A program made the position numbers and the translations under genes. The notes beneath the pieces were generated by a model. The model was not told where the DNA came from and ran no database searches. It saw nothing but the letters and a program-made list of their open reading frames with translations. Positions 1 through 7,606 of a DNA stretch of 11,023 bases are shown piece after piece (positions within the stretch are counted from its first letter, which is position 1; every line of letters starts with the position of its first letter). Location: contig JAIRXY010000145.1 in NCBI GenBank assembly GCA_031268055.1, positions 1 to 11,023 of the forward strand. Reading direction: 5' to 3'. Origin of the DNA: Prevotellaceae bacterium. GTDB lineage: Bacteria; Bacteroidota; Bacteroidia; Bacteroidales; UBA932.

Positions 1-2
1 CG

Positions 3-359
3 CTGATTTTTAGCTACTCCAGCTACCTCCCGATTGGCTTTGAGCTTACCATAGTACCGTTGGATGAAAACAAGCGCGCTATTGCAGTATCATCCTCCGA
101 CAGGTATCGCTACGACATAAAGGCGGCGCCGGTTGATGAGAGTGGCGCTGTAAGCAGCCCGCTAAAAGGTGAGCTTGTCATTCACTACGACAAAGATATC
201 GCCAACGACTTGAAAAAAGCCAAGCACCTGATAGTTAAGGTAAGAGCTACAGGAGCTACTCCAAGCTCCAGAATAAAAATTACAGACGCCAATGGCATGG
301 AAGTAAAGGTCGAGCTTCGCGCAGAAGGTGGTGTGGATATAAATATGAATGAAATTTAA
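3..359 (+). CDS. 3' end of an unidentified protein (5' end outside window)
   Basis: The reading frame is open from the first complete codon at base 3 to a TAA at 357-359, so this is the C-terminal 118 residues of a gene that begins before the window. A TTG at base 60 could be read as a start, but the frame continues upstream without a stop, so I treat the gene as partial. The visible part has alternating hydrophobic and charged residues, suggesting beta strands (for example GELVIHYD and HLIVKVRATG), with no membrane segment or catalytic motif that I recognise. It ends with an acidic, Asn-rich tail (VDINMNEI). The OmpA-family gene starts 14 bases downstream on the same strand, so the two are probably co-transcribed and this protein may also belong to the cell envelope. 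I cannot name its family. That it is a real gene is likely; its function is unknown. Confidence 0.7.
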   Translation: MIFSYSSYLPIGFELTIVPLDENKRAIAVSSSDRYRYDIKAAPVDESGAVSSPLKGELVIHYDKDIANDLKKAKHLIVKVRATGATPSSRIKITDANGMEVKVELRAEGGVDINMNEI

Positions 360-373
360 AAAAAAAGTGAATA

Positions 374-2938
374 ATGCTACCCAAATATCAAAAATCTGAA
401 AAACCAAGATATATGAGGTATTTTGTTGCTGCTGCGGCAGTAGCGTGCTGCAGCGCGAGCCTTTTTGCGCAGCAGGTAAATACGCTCTATTTTATGAATA
501 ATGTGCCCGAAAGGAACGCCTACAACCCGGCCTTTCAGCCGGTACATAACGTTTACATTGACCTTCCGGTGCTACCCAACTTCCGCTTCGACGTGGGTAA
601 TAGCTCGCTGGGCTTCAGTGACGTTATTTTTAGCCAAAGGATTAACGGCGTAGACAGCACCATTACTTTCTTACACCCGGAGGCATTGGGGAAGAAGGAC
701 GACTTCTACAAGTCGCTGAGCAATACCACCCGAATCTACGGAGATATGACTTTCAACCTGATAGGCTTTGGCTTTCGGGTAAAGAAAAATTACTTTAGCG
801 TGGATGTATCCCAAAAAGTATCGGCAGGCGCATACCTGCCCAAAGATCTTTTTAAGCTGGCGCTGTATGGCGCCGGTAAAGGGTCGGGCTACTCCGATGT
901 TTTTGATTTGAGCAGGCTGGGCATTCAGGCATCGGTTTACACTGAATTTGGCCTGGGCTACTCGCGCAAAATCAACGATAAGCTTACAGTGGGCGGTAAG
1001 CTAAAGTACCTCATCGGTCAGGCAAACATCAATACGGACATTAATGATTTTAAGCTGACGGCAAGCGCCGACAAGTGGGCAATATCGGGCTCGGGGACGC
1101 TAAATGCCTCCCTTCCGTTAGTTGATATTCCCTTTGGCGCCGACGGTGTTATTGACCTTGCAAATTTAAAGCCGGAGGTGAATACCGAATCGCTCAACAG
1201 CGTCAAGGCAGCTACCGATTTGATTTTTTCCTCCAACAACGGCTTTGGCGTGGATTTGGGCGCTACTTACAACATCCTGCCAAAGCTGCAGCTCTCGGCA
1301 GCGCTTACCGACCTTGGCTTTATCCGCTGGCGAAGCAACCTGACCAACGCCAACCTGAATGCAAATTTTTCCACAGAAGGGATTGCATATGAGCCGGGCG
1401 ATAATATTGATAACAAGCTGGATACGCTGCTGCAAAGCTTGGAGGATGCGTTTGTGAGCGGCGGTACGCACAATGGCTACACCACCTCGCTTTCTACCCG
1501 CCTGAACGTGGGCGCGGAGTACAGCGTTGTAAACAATAAAATAGGATTTGGGTTACTCTCATCTACCCTTTACACCAACAAAAGCCTTTATACCGACCTC
1601 ACGGTTGCCGCCAACCTGCGCCCCTGCACATGGTTCAGCACTTCGTTTACCTACTCGCTGCTCAATGGACGGCTGAGCGCCGTAGGATTTGGCGCTCAGC
1701 TGAAGGTAATGCCCTTCAACATGTACCTTGCCATTGACCGTATTCCGCTGGCGTTTGCCTCCTCAAAAATGCCGATACCAACCAACCTGACAGGCTTTAA
1801 CCTGCAAGCGGGCATGGTGTGGACAATAGGCAACCCGAAGAAAACAGGCGACGACGACGGCGACGGCGTAAAGAACAGCAAGGACAAATGTCCCAACACG
1901 CCGCGAGGCTACATGGTGGATAAGCACGGATGCATGCTGGACAGCGATGGCGACGGAATACCGGATAACTTGGACAAGTGCCCGGCCTCGGCTTTTGGCG
2001 CTGCTGTTGATGACGATGGCTGCCCGCTGGACAGCGACGGAGATAAGGTGCCCAACACCGAAGACGAGTGCCCTAACACGCCGGCAGACGTAGCGGTAGA
2101 TTCTACGGGATGTCCGCTTGATACCGACGGCGACAAGATACCCGATTACCTCGACAAATGCTCCAATACGCCGGCGGGCGTGGCGGTAGATTCTTCCGGT
2201 TGCCCGCTTGATGCCGACGGAGACGGCGTTTCTGACGATTTGGATAAATGCCCCAATACGCCTGCCAACATTCAGGTTGACGCCTACGGTTGTCCGCGCG
2301 ATTCGGACGGCGATGGCGTGCCCGATTATCGCGACGCGTGCCCCAACACGCCGCTTGATGCACCGATAGATTCTCTCGGATGCTTGCTTGACTCTGATGG
2401 AGATGGCGTATTCGACTACCTCGACAGCTGCGCCGGAACTCCAGCAGCCGCTATGGGTAAGGTAGATGCAAAAGGATGCCCCACCGATACCGACGGTGAC
2501 GGAATTGCCGACTACGAAGATAACTGTCCGACGATTGTAGGAGTTGTAGGCAACTATGGCTGTCCGGAGATAGAGGCAGCGGCAAAGCAAATTTTTGAAA
2601 AGGCGCTCACCGGTATTCAGTTTAGTCTGGGTGGTGAAAGCATTCTGCCGACTTCTTACGAAATACTCAACCAAATTGCCGAGGTAATGTCGGAAAATTC
2701 CGACTACATACTTATCGTTAACGGCCACACAGATAGCATTGGAAGCGCCGACGACAACCTGCTGCTATCCGAAAAGCGCGCCAACGTGGTGAAAACGTAC
2801 CTCAAGGAGAAGGGCATTCAGGAGGACAGGGTAATCACAAAAGGTTTTGGCGACGCTAAGCCGATAGCAAGCAACGATACGGAAGAAGGGCGAGCCAAAA
2901 ATCGCAGGGTAGAGTTTATTGTGAAGTTTGAGCAGTAG
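374..2938 (+). CDS. DUF5723 / TSP3-repeat / OmpA-family outer-membrane protein
   Basis: This 854-residue protein has four parts. A signal peptide ends near SLFAQQ. Residues about 33-480 resemble DUF5723, a Bacteroidetes beta-rich domain predicted to form an outer-membrane barrel ([19 protein letters not shown], then FLHPEA and [12 protein letters not shown]). Residues 493-731 hold eight Asp-rich TSP3 calcium-binding repeats. Residues about 735-854 are an OmpA C-terminal domain with [15 protein letters not shown] and NRRVEF; the Asp of HTDS and the second Arg of NRRVEF are the family's usual diaminopimelate contacts. The expected role is a barrel in the outer membrane tied to peptidoglycan through the OmpA domain, with the repeats as a rigid calcium-stabilised spacer; this is inferred from the families. 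Start: ATG at 374 places 13 extra residues before a conventional signal peptide, so ATG at 413 ([13 protein letters not shown]) is a strong alternative. The 3' end overlaps the convergent pdxT by 23 bp. Confidence 0.93.
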   Translation: MLPKYQKSEKPRYMRYFVAAAAVACCSASLFAQQVNTLYFMNNVPERNAYNPAFQPVHNVYIDLPVLPNFRFDVGNSSLGFSDVIFSQRINGVDSTITFLHPEALGKKDDFYKSLSNTTRIYGDMTFNLIGFGFRVKKNYFSVDVSQKVSAGAYLPKDLFKLALYGAGKGSGYSDVFDLSRLGIQASVYTEFGLGYSRKINDKLTVGGKLKYLIGQANINTDINDFKLTASADKWAISGSGTLNASLPLVDIPFGADGVIDLANLKPEVNTESLNSVKAATDLIFSSNNGFGVDLGATYNILPKLQLSAALTDLGFIRWRSNLTNANLNANFSTEGIAYEPGDNIDNKLDTLLQSLEDAFVSGGTHNGYTTSLSTRLNVGAEYSVVNNKIGFGLLSSTLYTNKSLYTDLTVAANLRPCTWFSTSFTYSLLNGRLSAVGFGAQLKVMPFNMYLAIDRIPLAFASSKMPIPTNLTGFNLQAGMVWTIGNPKKTGDDDGDGVKNSKDKCPNTPRGYMVDKHGCMLDSDGDGIPDNLDKCPASAFGAAVDDDGCPLDSDGDKVPNTEDECPNTPADVAVDSTGCPLDTDGDKIPDYLDKCSNTPAGVAVDSSGCPLDADGDGVSDDLDKCPNTPANIQVDAYGCPRDSDGDGVPDYRDACPNTPLDAPIDSLGCLLDSDGDGVFDYLDSCAGTPAAAMGKVDAKGCPTDTDGDGIADYEDNCPTIVGVVGNYGCPEIEAAAKQIFEKALTGIQFSLGGESILPTSYEILNQIAEVMSENSDYILIVNGHTDSIGSADDNLLLSEKRANVVKTYLKEKGIQEDRVITKGFGDAKPIASNDTEEGRAKNRRVEFIVKFEQ
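1850..2567 (+). repeat. Eight tandem TSP3-type repeats, 90-bp period
   Basis: Within the OmpA-family gene, the codons for DxDGDGhxDxxDxCPNTP-like units begin at 1850, 1940, 2030, 2120, 2210, 2300, 2390 and 2486. The period is exactly 90 bp (30 residues) except for the last step of 96 bp, where the linker gains two residues (around PAAAMGKVD). Most units carry DxDGD plus a conserved Cys in the CPNTP segment, and most linkers carry a second Cys (usually GCP), as expected for calcium-binding thrombospondin type 3 repeats with disulphides. The DNA copies have diverged at synonymous sites, so the array does not look freshly amplified. Confidence 0.93.
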
Positions 2939-3500
2939 CAATAATACGCAAAAAATACTCGTGAACGCGGGTATCGCTTGTAAGCTCAGGATGAAAAGCG
3001 GCGGCAAGGAGGTTGCCTTGCTGCGCAAAGAGTATCTTATCCTCAAGGCTAAGCAGCGTCGTAACGTCACCTCCGGCCTTTTCGATGTAGGGAGCGCGGA
3101 TAAAAACGGTATGGAAAGGAGCGTCTCCCAGCGCAGGTATCGGCATGTCTGCTTCAAAGCTGGCCAGCTGACGGCCAAAGGCGTTTCGCTCCACGTGCGC
3201 GTCCATCAACCCTAAGCGGGGCTGGGCGCTGCCGTTGATGTACTTGGATAGAAGTATCAGCCCGGTACACGTTCCAAAAATCGGCAGCCCCGCGCGCCCA
3301 GCCTCGGCTATGGGTTCCAGCAACCCATAGCGCACCAAGAGCTTACCCACGGTGGTGCTTTCTCCACCCGGAAGTATCAGGCCGCTTATCCCGTGCAAAT
3401 CATGAGGGTTAAGCACGTCAACTGTTTCTACCCCCAAGCAGCGTAGCAGGTTGCGGTGCTCCCGTACCGCTCCCTGCAAGGCTAAAATTCCAATCTTCAT
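2916..3500 (-). CDS. pdxT: Pyridoxal 5'-phosphate synthase glutaminase subunit PdxT
   Basis: PdxT hydrolyses glutamine and passes ammonia to PdxS for PLP synthesis in the cytoplasm. It is a class I glutamine amidotransferase-like enzyme. From ATG at 3500 the protein has 194 residues, close to the family's usual length, and starts [10 protein letters not shown] as PdxT proteins do. Visible motifs are LPGGEST (residues 43-49), the nucleophile Cys78 in FGTCTGL, and the His170/Glu172 pair in FHPEL that completes the triad. The usual Ala after the nucleophilic Cys is Thr here, a conservative change. A GTG at 3512 would add four residues and overlap pdxS, but the ATG gives the canonical N-terminus. 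The gene follows pdxS by 5 bases and is surely in its operon. Its 3' end overlaps the convergent OmpA-family gene by 23 bases, so there is no room for an intergenic terminator. Confidence 0.97.
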   Translation of the reverse strand: MKIGILALQGAVREHRNLLRCLGVETVDVLNPHDLHGISGLILPGGESTTVGKLLVRYGLLEPIAEAGRAGLPIFGTCTGLILLSKYINGSAQPRLGLMDAHVERNAFGRQLASFEADMPIPALGDAPFHTVFIRAPYIEKAGGDVTTLLSLEDKILFAQQGNLLAAAFHPELTSDTRVHEYFLRIIATAQTSQ

Positions 3501-3505
3501 GCTCT

Positions 3506-4402
3506 TTACCACCCGCGGTCGGCAATTTTATCTTTATCTTCCATCTGGGCTACGCTTTGGCCTCGCATAGCCTCGCCTAAACCCTTGGACACCTCGGCCA
3601 CCAGCTTGAAATCTTGGTAGTGCGCAACAGCCTCTACGATAGCTTTTGCGCGCTTAGCCGGGTTGTCCGATTTGAAGATGCCCGAGCCAACAAATACGCC
3701 GTCGCACCCCAACACCATCATCAGGGCGGCGTCGGCAGGCGTGGCGATGCCGCCGGCGGCGAAGTTTACCACCGGTAGCCGTCCCAGCTCTTTTACCTGC
3801 AGCGCCAGCTCGTAGGGAGCGCCCATCTCCTTGGCAATGGTCATCAGCTCCATTGGCGACGCGCTTACAACGCGCTGTATATCCTTGCTCACCTGGCGTA
3901 TGTGGCGGACAGCTTCAACCACGTCGCCGGTGCCGGCTTCGCCCTTGGTGCGTATCATTGCCGCCCCTTCACCCACGCGGCGGAGCGCCTCGCCCAAGTT
4001 GCGAGCGCCGCAAACGAACGGGACTTTAAACTCCGACTTCAGGATGTGGTATACGTCGTCGGCGGGCGTTAGCACCTCGCTTTCGTCTATGAAATCTATC
4101 TCCAGCGCCTCCAGCACGCGCGCCTCCACGATGTGCCCAATGCGCGCCTTTGCCATCACAGGGATGGAAACGGCCTGCTGAATCCCGATAATCATTTCGG
4201 GGTCGGACATGCGCGCCACGCCGCCTTGCGCCCGAATATCCGAAGGTACGCGCTCCAGCGCCATTACTGCAACTGCGCCCGCATCCTCCGCTATTTTTGC
4301 CTGCTCTGGGGTAACAACATCCATAATAACCCCGCCCTTGAGCATCTCTGCGAGGCCTTTCTTAACGGCAAATGTTCCTGTTTCTTTTTTTACTTCCGGC
4401 AT
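3506..4402 (-). CDS. pdxS: Pyridoxal 5'-phosphate synthase lyase subunit PdxS
   Basis: PdxS condenses ribose 5-phosphate, glyceraldehyde 3-phosphate and ammonia from PdxT into PLP. It is a (beta/alpha)8 barrel that forms a dodecamer decorated by PdxT. The 298-residue product is full length. Catalytic residues known from the Bacillus enzyme are all present with an offset of +4: Asp28 in VIMDVV, Lys85 in MAKARIGH (the first covalent lysine) and Lys153 in RTKGEAGTG (the second). The phosphate-binding segments FAAGGIATP and VFVGSGIF are also intact. ATG at 4402 begins [11 protein letters not shown], a natural N-terminus for this family. The upstream region contains a strong Bacteroidetes-type promoter and a hairpin in the predicted leader. 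The organism probably makes B6 by this route; whether it also has PdxA/PdxJ cannot be judged here. Confidence 0.98.
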   Translation of the reverse strand: MPEVKKETGTFAVKKGLAEMLKGGVIMDVVTPEQAKIAEDAGAVAVMALERVPSDIRAQGGVARMSDPEMIIGIQQAVSIPVMAKARIGHIVEARVLEALEIDFIDESEVLTPADDVYHILKSEFKVPFVCGARNLGEALRRVGEGAAMIRTKGEAGTGDVVEAVRHIRQVSKDIQRVVSASPMELMTIAKEMGAPYELALQVKELGRLPVVNFAAGGIATPADAALMMVLGCDGVFVGSGIFKSDNPAKRAKAIVEAVAHYQDFKLVAEVSKGLGEAMRGQSVAQMEDKDKIADRGW

Positions 4403-4443
4403 AACCTTTGTTTTTTTTATTTATGAGAGATTAAACATAGCTG

Positions 4444-4471
4444 GTTTTCCGGCGCTTATTTGCCGGAAAAC
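4444..4471 (-). promoter_or_regulatory. Perfect 10-bp hairpin in the pdxS leader
   Basis: GTTTTCCGGC and GCCGGAAAAC are perfect reverse complements separated by an 8-base loop. The element lies 41 bases before the pdxS ATG and only a few bases after the start predicted from the promoter at 4483-4513. It would therefore sit at the extreme 5' end of the pdxST mRNA. It could protect the transcript from 5'-end decay or be the target of a regulator. No U-run follows it on the minus strand, so it is not a convincing terminator. The pairing is plain in the sequence; the role is inference. Confidence 0.6.
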
Positions 4472-4482
4472 ATTTTGGGGTA

Positions 4483-4513
4483 CAAAAATACAGAGAATAA
4501 TTGAACGCGCAAA
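4483..4513 (-). promoter_or_regulatory. Bacteroidetes-type promoter for pdxST
   Basis: Read on the minus strand, TTTG (4513-4510) is followed after 19 bases by TATTTTTG (4490-4483). This matches the Bacteroidetes primary sigma factor consensus, -33 TTTG and -7 TAnnTTTG, at every defined base and with normal spacing. Transcription would start near 4476, giving a leader of about 74 nt that contains the hairpin at 4444-4471. Confidence 0.7.
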
Positions 4514-4620
4514 TAAACAGGAAATTTTTTTTAATTGGATTCCACCGTTATTTGTGTGGAGGAATATCTAAATTACCGAAAAGGCAGGATTACAATTCTG
4601 AGGTTTTCAGTGTACCCGTT

Positions 4621-4643
4621 GGCGCAGACTTGCAGTCCGTGCC
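4621..4643. repeat. Imperfect palindrome resembling a dispersed Bacteroidetes repeat
   Basis: GGCGCAGACT and AGTCCGTGCC flank a 3-base loop and pair at all ten positions if two G-T wobbles are allowed. Conceptual translation of this block gives VGADLQSVP on the plus strand and GTDCKSAPTG on the minus strand. I recall both strings as recurring spurious peptides in Bacteroidetes genomes, which would make this a dispersed noncoding repeat. Recognition is from memory. The surrounding stretch 4514-4732 holds no gene that I can support. Confidence 0.4.
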
Positions 4644-4732
4644 AAGCAGTAGTGTGAAACAGCACAAGCCCGCGCCAGCGAGCTGCGCCTCATTTTTTAC
4701 CAACATTCTGTCTTTACGGTACAGAGCTGCTA

Positions 4733-4887
4733 CTACTTGCCGACATCGAAGGTGAATGTTCCTGCCGCCAAATTTATAGCTTTTTCCCCCTTGTCGAATC
4801 GGGAAGGTAAAGGGTAGCTGTTGCGTTTGGCGGTATGTTAACGCTGTATTTTACGGCGCTATTTTTGCGCGTCCATTTTGAAACGAT
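4733..4887 (-). pseudogene. C-terminal remnant of a probable GH78 alpha-L-rhamnosidase, frameshifted
   Basis: The minus strand encodes SKWTRKNSAVKYSV followed by NIPPNATATLYLPDSTRGK, then hits a stop. In the next frame it continues as EKAINLAAGTFTFDVGK to a TAG at 4733-4735. The join falls in a run of five G and five A, and adding one base there restores a single frame. IPPNATATLYLP followed by a short linker and a GTFTFDV-like end is the pattern of the C-terminal beta-sandwich in GH78 alpha-L-rhamnosidases; some other glycosidases end in a similar way. Nothing homologous is visible upstream, because the toxin gene ends at 4902, right beside the first recognisable residues. The fragment is therefore both truncated and frameshifted. 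It suggests that a rhamnosidase gene once stood here, next to the present hydrolase cluster. The family call is from memory of the motif. Confidence 0.55.
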
Positions 4888-4901
4888 ACATAGTATAATA
4901 A

Positions 4902-5168
4902 TTAAAGATTATACATCTTGTAAGCCTGCCCGCGCACGACCACCTTACGCAAGGAAACAGTATTATCTTTGTACAGCAGCAGTATTCGGTAGTTTCCACG
5001 CCGTATGCGATAGCCGTTTTTCACGCCGCTTAACGGTTTACAGCCAACAATACCGGCAAGTTTATTTGCGGCATTGATATTGTCAATTAGGATTTTTAGC
5101 ATGGCAGAGGCTGCTTCCGGAACAGCGGCAACGTCCTTGAAAAAATTTCTATGGTATATGATTTTCAT
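4902..5168 (-). CDS. RelE/ParE-family toxin
   Basis: The 88-residue protein has the size and pattern of RelE/ParE superfamily toxins. It starts MKIIYHRNFFKDVAAVP, followed by a helical segment (MLKILIDNINAANKL). It then has the characteristic strands LSGVKNGYRIRRGNYRILL and TVSLRKVVVRGQAYKMY, in which a basic, aromatic core precedes the last strand. Members either cleave mRNA at the ribosome or poison gyrase; which applies cannot be told from sequence alone. The preceding frame on the same strand ends one base before this ATG, the usual antitoxin-toxin arrangement, but only its last 28 codons are open. The gene may therefore be an orphan whose toxicity is lost or controlled from elsewhere. 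Downstream it abuts the remnant of a glycosidase gene. The toxin frame itself looks intact. Confidence 0.8.
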   Translation of the reverse strand: MKIIYHRNFFKDVAAVPEAASAMLKILIDNINAANKLAGIVGCKPLSGVKNGYRIRRGNYRILLLYKDNTVSLRKVVVRGQAYKMYNL

Positions 5169-5169
5169 G

Positions 5170-5256
5170 CTATTTCCAACCTAATTGTTTCAGCGCTGCT
5201 TGCGCATCTTCGTCTGACAGGTAATTATCCGGCTCTCCAAAAATTGGCCTACTTAA
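5170..5256 (-). pseudogene. 3' remnant of the cognate antitoxin gene
   Basis: Immediately before the toxin ATG, the minus strand reads LSRPIFGEPDNYL followed by SDEDAQAALKQLGWK and a TAG at 5172-5170, one base from the toxin start. An acidic, helical C-terminus and such tight coupling are typical of type II antitoxins, whose C-terminus neutralises the toxin. In the upstream direction the frame hits TAA at 5259-5257 with no ATG in between, and the sequence becomes A+T rich. The N-terminal DNA-binding half is missing. Recombination or deletion is more likely than a single point mutation, because I see no antitoxin-like sequence further upstream in any frame. Confidence 0.55.
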
Positions 5257-5677
5257 TTACAACGTAGTACATCCCGACAACCTGCGGTTTTTCCTGTTGG
5301 CTTAGGATTCGTAATAAATAAATAAAAATCAGTACTGACCGACTTTGAAAAAAAATGAGAAAATTTGAATCTCTACTTGACAGCATCATTTTTTTGATTA
5401 CTTTTACACTTCACAAAAATAGTAAGGATGTGATGTAAAAAGATGTGTGAGCTGCGTTAAAGGTAGCCGCACAGCTGCGCCTGCGCTTACGCTTTTGCTC
5501 GGTTCAATAATGCTTTCCAACGAACAATTGTTTTTCAGTTGAGCTGCAGGATGATAAATTTTGTGCATTGGCAGCTATTTGGTCGATGCCCCAAAAAGCA
5601 GGATTTTATCCAAGTAGCCGACTGTAATTCAATGAGATTACACACTAAAATTAAAATTCAAAATAGTTTCTAAAAAA
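5257..5677. other. Noncoding region upstream of the hydrolase cluster
   Basis: No convincing gene lies in these 421 bases. The stretch alternates between A+T-rich sequence (5300-5410) and a more mixed block (5440-5560). A weak promoter candidate for the hydrolases is TTG (5377-5379), a 19-base spacer, then TACTTTTA (5399-5406). It differs from the Bacteroidetes -7 consensus at one base and from the -33 box at one base, and would give a leader of about 270 nt before the GH127 gene. I see no tRNA, riboswitch or terminator with clear structure. Together with the fragments at 4733-5256 the region looks like the scar of rearrangement. Confidence 0.4.
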
Positions 5678-7606
5678 ATGAAATTCTTAATTTTAATTTC
5701 AGCATTAATTTGTTTTACTTCCTGTACAGGTAAGGAGAGCGAACGCCCCGATTATCCTATTCGGCAGGTAACGCTGGATAGGGTAGAATTGACCGACCAT
5801 TTTTGGCTACCGAGAATCCAGACAGTACAGGAAAAAACTATCCGCTATGCGTTCGATAAATGCACCGCCGAAGGACGCTTGGAAAATTTCGTAGCTGCGG
5901 GAAACGTTATCCGCGGCGGCACGGGAAAAGTCCGCGGCGTGATGCCTTTCGACGACACCGACGTGTATAAAGCCATCGAAGGAGCAGCATATTCGCTCAT
6001 CAATGCTCCTAATCCCTCCTTGGATACTTACCTTGATTCTATCATTGAGCTTATTGATTATGGGCAGGAAGCAGATGGCTACTTGACCACGTGGCGCACC
6101 ATCAACCCGCAAAATCCGCCTGCCTCGTGGGTAAAATCCGGTGGCGGACGCTGGTTTGATTTAGGCGCGAGCCATGAGCTGTACAACAGCGGTCACTTGT
6201 TCGAAGCGGCTTCGGCGCACTACTTGGCTACCGGCAAGCGCAATTTTCTGAACATAGCGCTCAAAAACGCCGACTTGCTGGTAAAAGTGTTTGGCGATAC
6301 CGCAAGCTACGAGGCGCCCGGACATCAAATTGCAGAAACAGGGCTGGTAAAGCTGTATCGTATTACCGGAAAAACAGCTTACCTGCAGCTGGCAAAAAAA
6401 TTTCTTGACCAGCGCGGCGATAAGCGCCACCGGCAAATCCGTGGAGCGTATACCCAAGACCATTTGCCTGTAACCCAACAGGATGAGGCCGTAGGACATG
6501 CAGTGCGGGCAACGTATATGTACGCCGGCATGACCGATATTGCCGCTTTATATGGCGACAGCCTTTACTCCAAAGCTGTACATAAGCTTTGGGATAACAT
6601 GGTTGGCAAAAAAATGTACATCACCGGTGGCTTGGGGGCGCGGCACGCAGGCGAATCGTTCGGCGACAGCTACGAGCTGCCTAATCTAACTGCTTACAGC
6701 GAGACTTGCGCCGCCATCGGAGGAGTGTACTGGGCAGAACGAATGTTTCGGCTTACGGGCAAAGCAGGCTACTTCGATATTCTTGAACGAATGCTGTACA
6801 ACGGCGTGATTGCCGGAATATCGCTCAGCGGCACGGAATTTTTCTATCCTAACCCCTTGGAATCCGATGGCAAATATGCATTCAATCACGGCGCTTCGTG
6901 TACACGGGCAGCGTGGTTTGACTGCTCATGCTGCCCAACCAACTTGATTCGCTTTATTCCGTATATTCCGAGCTTGATTTATGCTACACAAAAGGATACG
7001 GTATATGTCAACTTGTTTATGTCGAACAAATCGGAAATTCTTGTCGGAGGCAAAACGGTTTGGATTGAGCAGCAGACGGAATACCCTTGGAGCGGGAAAG
7101 TCGTGCTGCGCGTAAAAGCAAGTAAGCCGCTTACGTTCACGCTGAAAATCCGCATCCCGTCGTGGGCGCAGAGCAGAACGGCTTCGTGCGGATTGTATGC
7201 ATATACGAACAACGCGGAAAATCAACCCTCGCCAGCGCCAAACACAGCCGACGGCTACTATACCCTTACGCGCCGCTGTACATCAGCAGGCGATAGCCTT
7301 GTGCTGAGCTTCCCGATGCAGGCGCGAACGGTCGAAGCCAACGCCAACGTGAAAGATAATGCGGGAAAATATGCCGTAGAATACGGGCCGCTGGTGTACT
7401 GCATGGAGGAGGTGGATAATCCGCAAGCATTTGACAGGCACGGTAAGCCAACGTCGTTTTCGGTAGGATGGAATCCTGATTTGCTTGGCGGCATAAGCGT
7501 CATTCGCGAGCAAACCGATGCAGGTGAAAATATACTCATCCCGTACTACGCGTGGTCAAACCGCGGCGTCGGAAAAATGAACGTATGGAGGTATACAGGA
7601 AAATGA
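5678..7606 (+). CDS. GH127 glycoside hydrolase, probable beta-L-arabinofuranosidase lipoprotein
   Basis: The 642-residue protein belongs to GH127, typified by Bifidobacterium HypBA1, which releases beta-L-arabinofuranose by a retaining mechanism with a zinc-bound cysteine nucleophile. Key residues are Glu342 and Cys344 in YSETCAAIGG, and Cys418 and Cys419 in FDCSCCPTN. They match HypBA1 Glu338, Cys340, Cys417 (nucleophile) and Cys418. The (alpha/alpha)6 barrel spans about 35-430, followed by beta-sandwich domains ending LIPYYAWSNRGVGKMNVW, a typical GH127 end. The N-terminus MKFLILISALICFTSC carries a lipobox-like FTSC with Cys16, so it is probably a periplasmic or surface lipoprotein. ATG at 5678 gives this signal directly. 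It is the first gene of the hydrolase cluster, and the GH27 gene starts inside its stop codon. GH127 also contains an aceric acid hydrolase active on rhamnogalacturonan II, so the exact substrate is open. Confidence 0.93.
   Translation: MKFLILISALICFTSCTGKESERPDYPIRQVTLDRVELTDHFWLPRIQTVQEKTIRYAFDKCTAEGRLENFVAAGNVIRGGTGKVRGVMPFDDTDVYKAIEGAAYSLINAPNPSLDTYLDSIIELIDYGQEADGYLTTWRTINPQNPPASWVKSGGGRWFDLGASHELYNSGHLFEAASAHYLATGKRNFLNIALKNADLLVKVFGDTASYEAPGHQIAETGLVKLYRITGKTAYLQLAKKFLDQRGDKRHRQIRGAYTQDHLPVTQQDEAVGHAVRATYMYAGMTDIAALYGDSLYSKAVHKLWDNMVGKKMYITGGLGARHAGESFGDSYELPNLTAYSETCAAIGGVYWAERMFRLTGKAGYFDILERMLYNGVIAGISLSGTEFFYPNPLESDGKYAFNHGASCTRAAWFDCSCCPTNLIRFIPYIPSLIYATQKDTVYVNLFMSNKSEILVGGKTVWIEQQTEYPWSGKVVLRVKASKPLTFTLKIRIPSWAQSRTASCGLYAYTNNAENQPSPAPNTADGYYTLTRRCTSAGDSLVLSFPMQARTVEANANVKDNAGKYAVEYGPLVYCMEEVDNPQAFDRHGKPTSFSVGWNPDLLGGISVIREQTDAGENILIPYYAWSNRGVGKMNVWRYTGK

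Noticed and set aside
1850..2567. Regular 90-bp repeats considered as a CRISPR-like or satellite array
   Set aside because: The units are in frame, encode calcium-binding TSP3 motifs and vary at synonymous positions. There is no constant repeat with unrelated spacers.
1763..2728. Long minus-strand reading frame of 321 codons opposite the OmpA-family gene
   Set aside because: It is the antisense of the TSP3 repeats. The periodic Asp/Gly/Pro codons lack antisense stops, the peptide is a low-complexity repeat with no family pattern, and the plus-strand gene is certain.
4444..4471. Hairpin before pdxS as a rho-independent terminator
   Set aside because: No T-run follows the stem closely in either reading direction, and on the minus strand it lies just after a consensus promoter, in a leader position.
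4501..4755. Plus-strand reading frame of 84 codons downstream of the pdxS promoter
   Set aside because: It spans the palindromic repeat and the antisense of the glycosidase remnant and has no start context or recognisable domain.
5257..5320. Sequence upstream of the antitoxin remnant as a possible insertion sequence end or dispersed repeat
   Set aside because: Short open frames end together here in a way that looks like the edge of a repeat, but I found no inverted terminal repeat, target duplication or second copy in the window.
5404..5568. Minus-strand reading frame of 54 codons between the antitoxin remnant and the GH127 gene
   Set aside because: The peptide has no recognisable pattern, no promoter or partner gene, and mixed composition typical of noncoding DNA.
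7552..7602. Upstream GTG start for the GH27 gene
   Set aside because: It would add a 17-residue basic stretch in front of a good signal peptide and overlap GH127 by 55 bases. The ATGA overlap at 7603 is the natural start.
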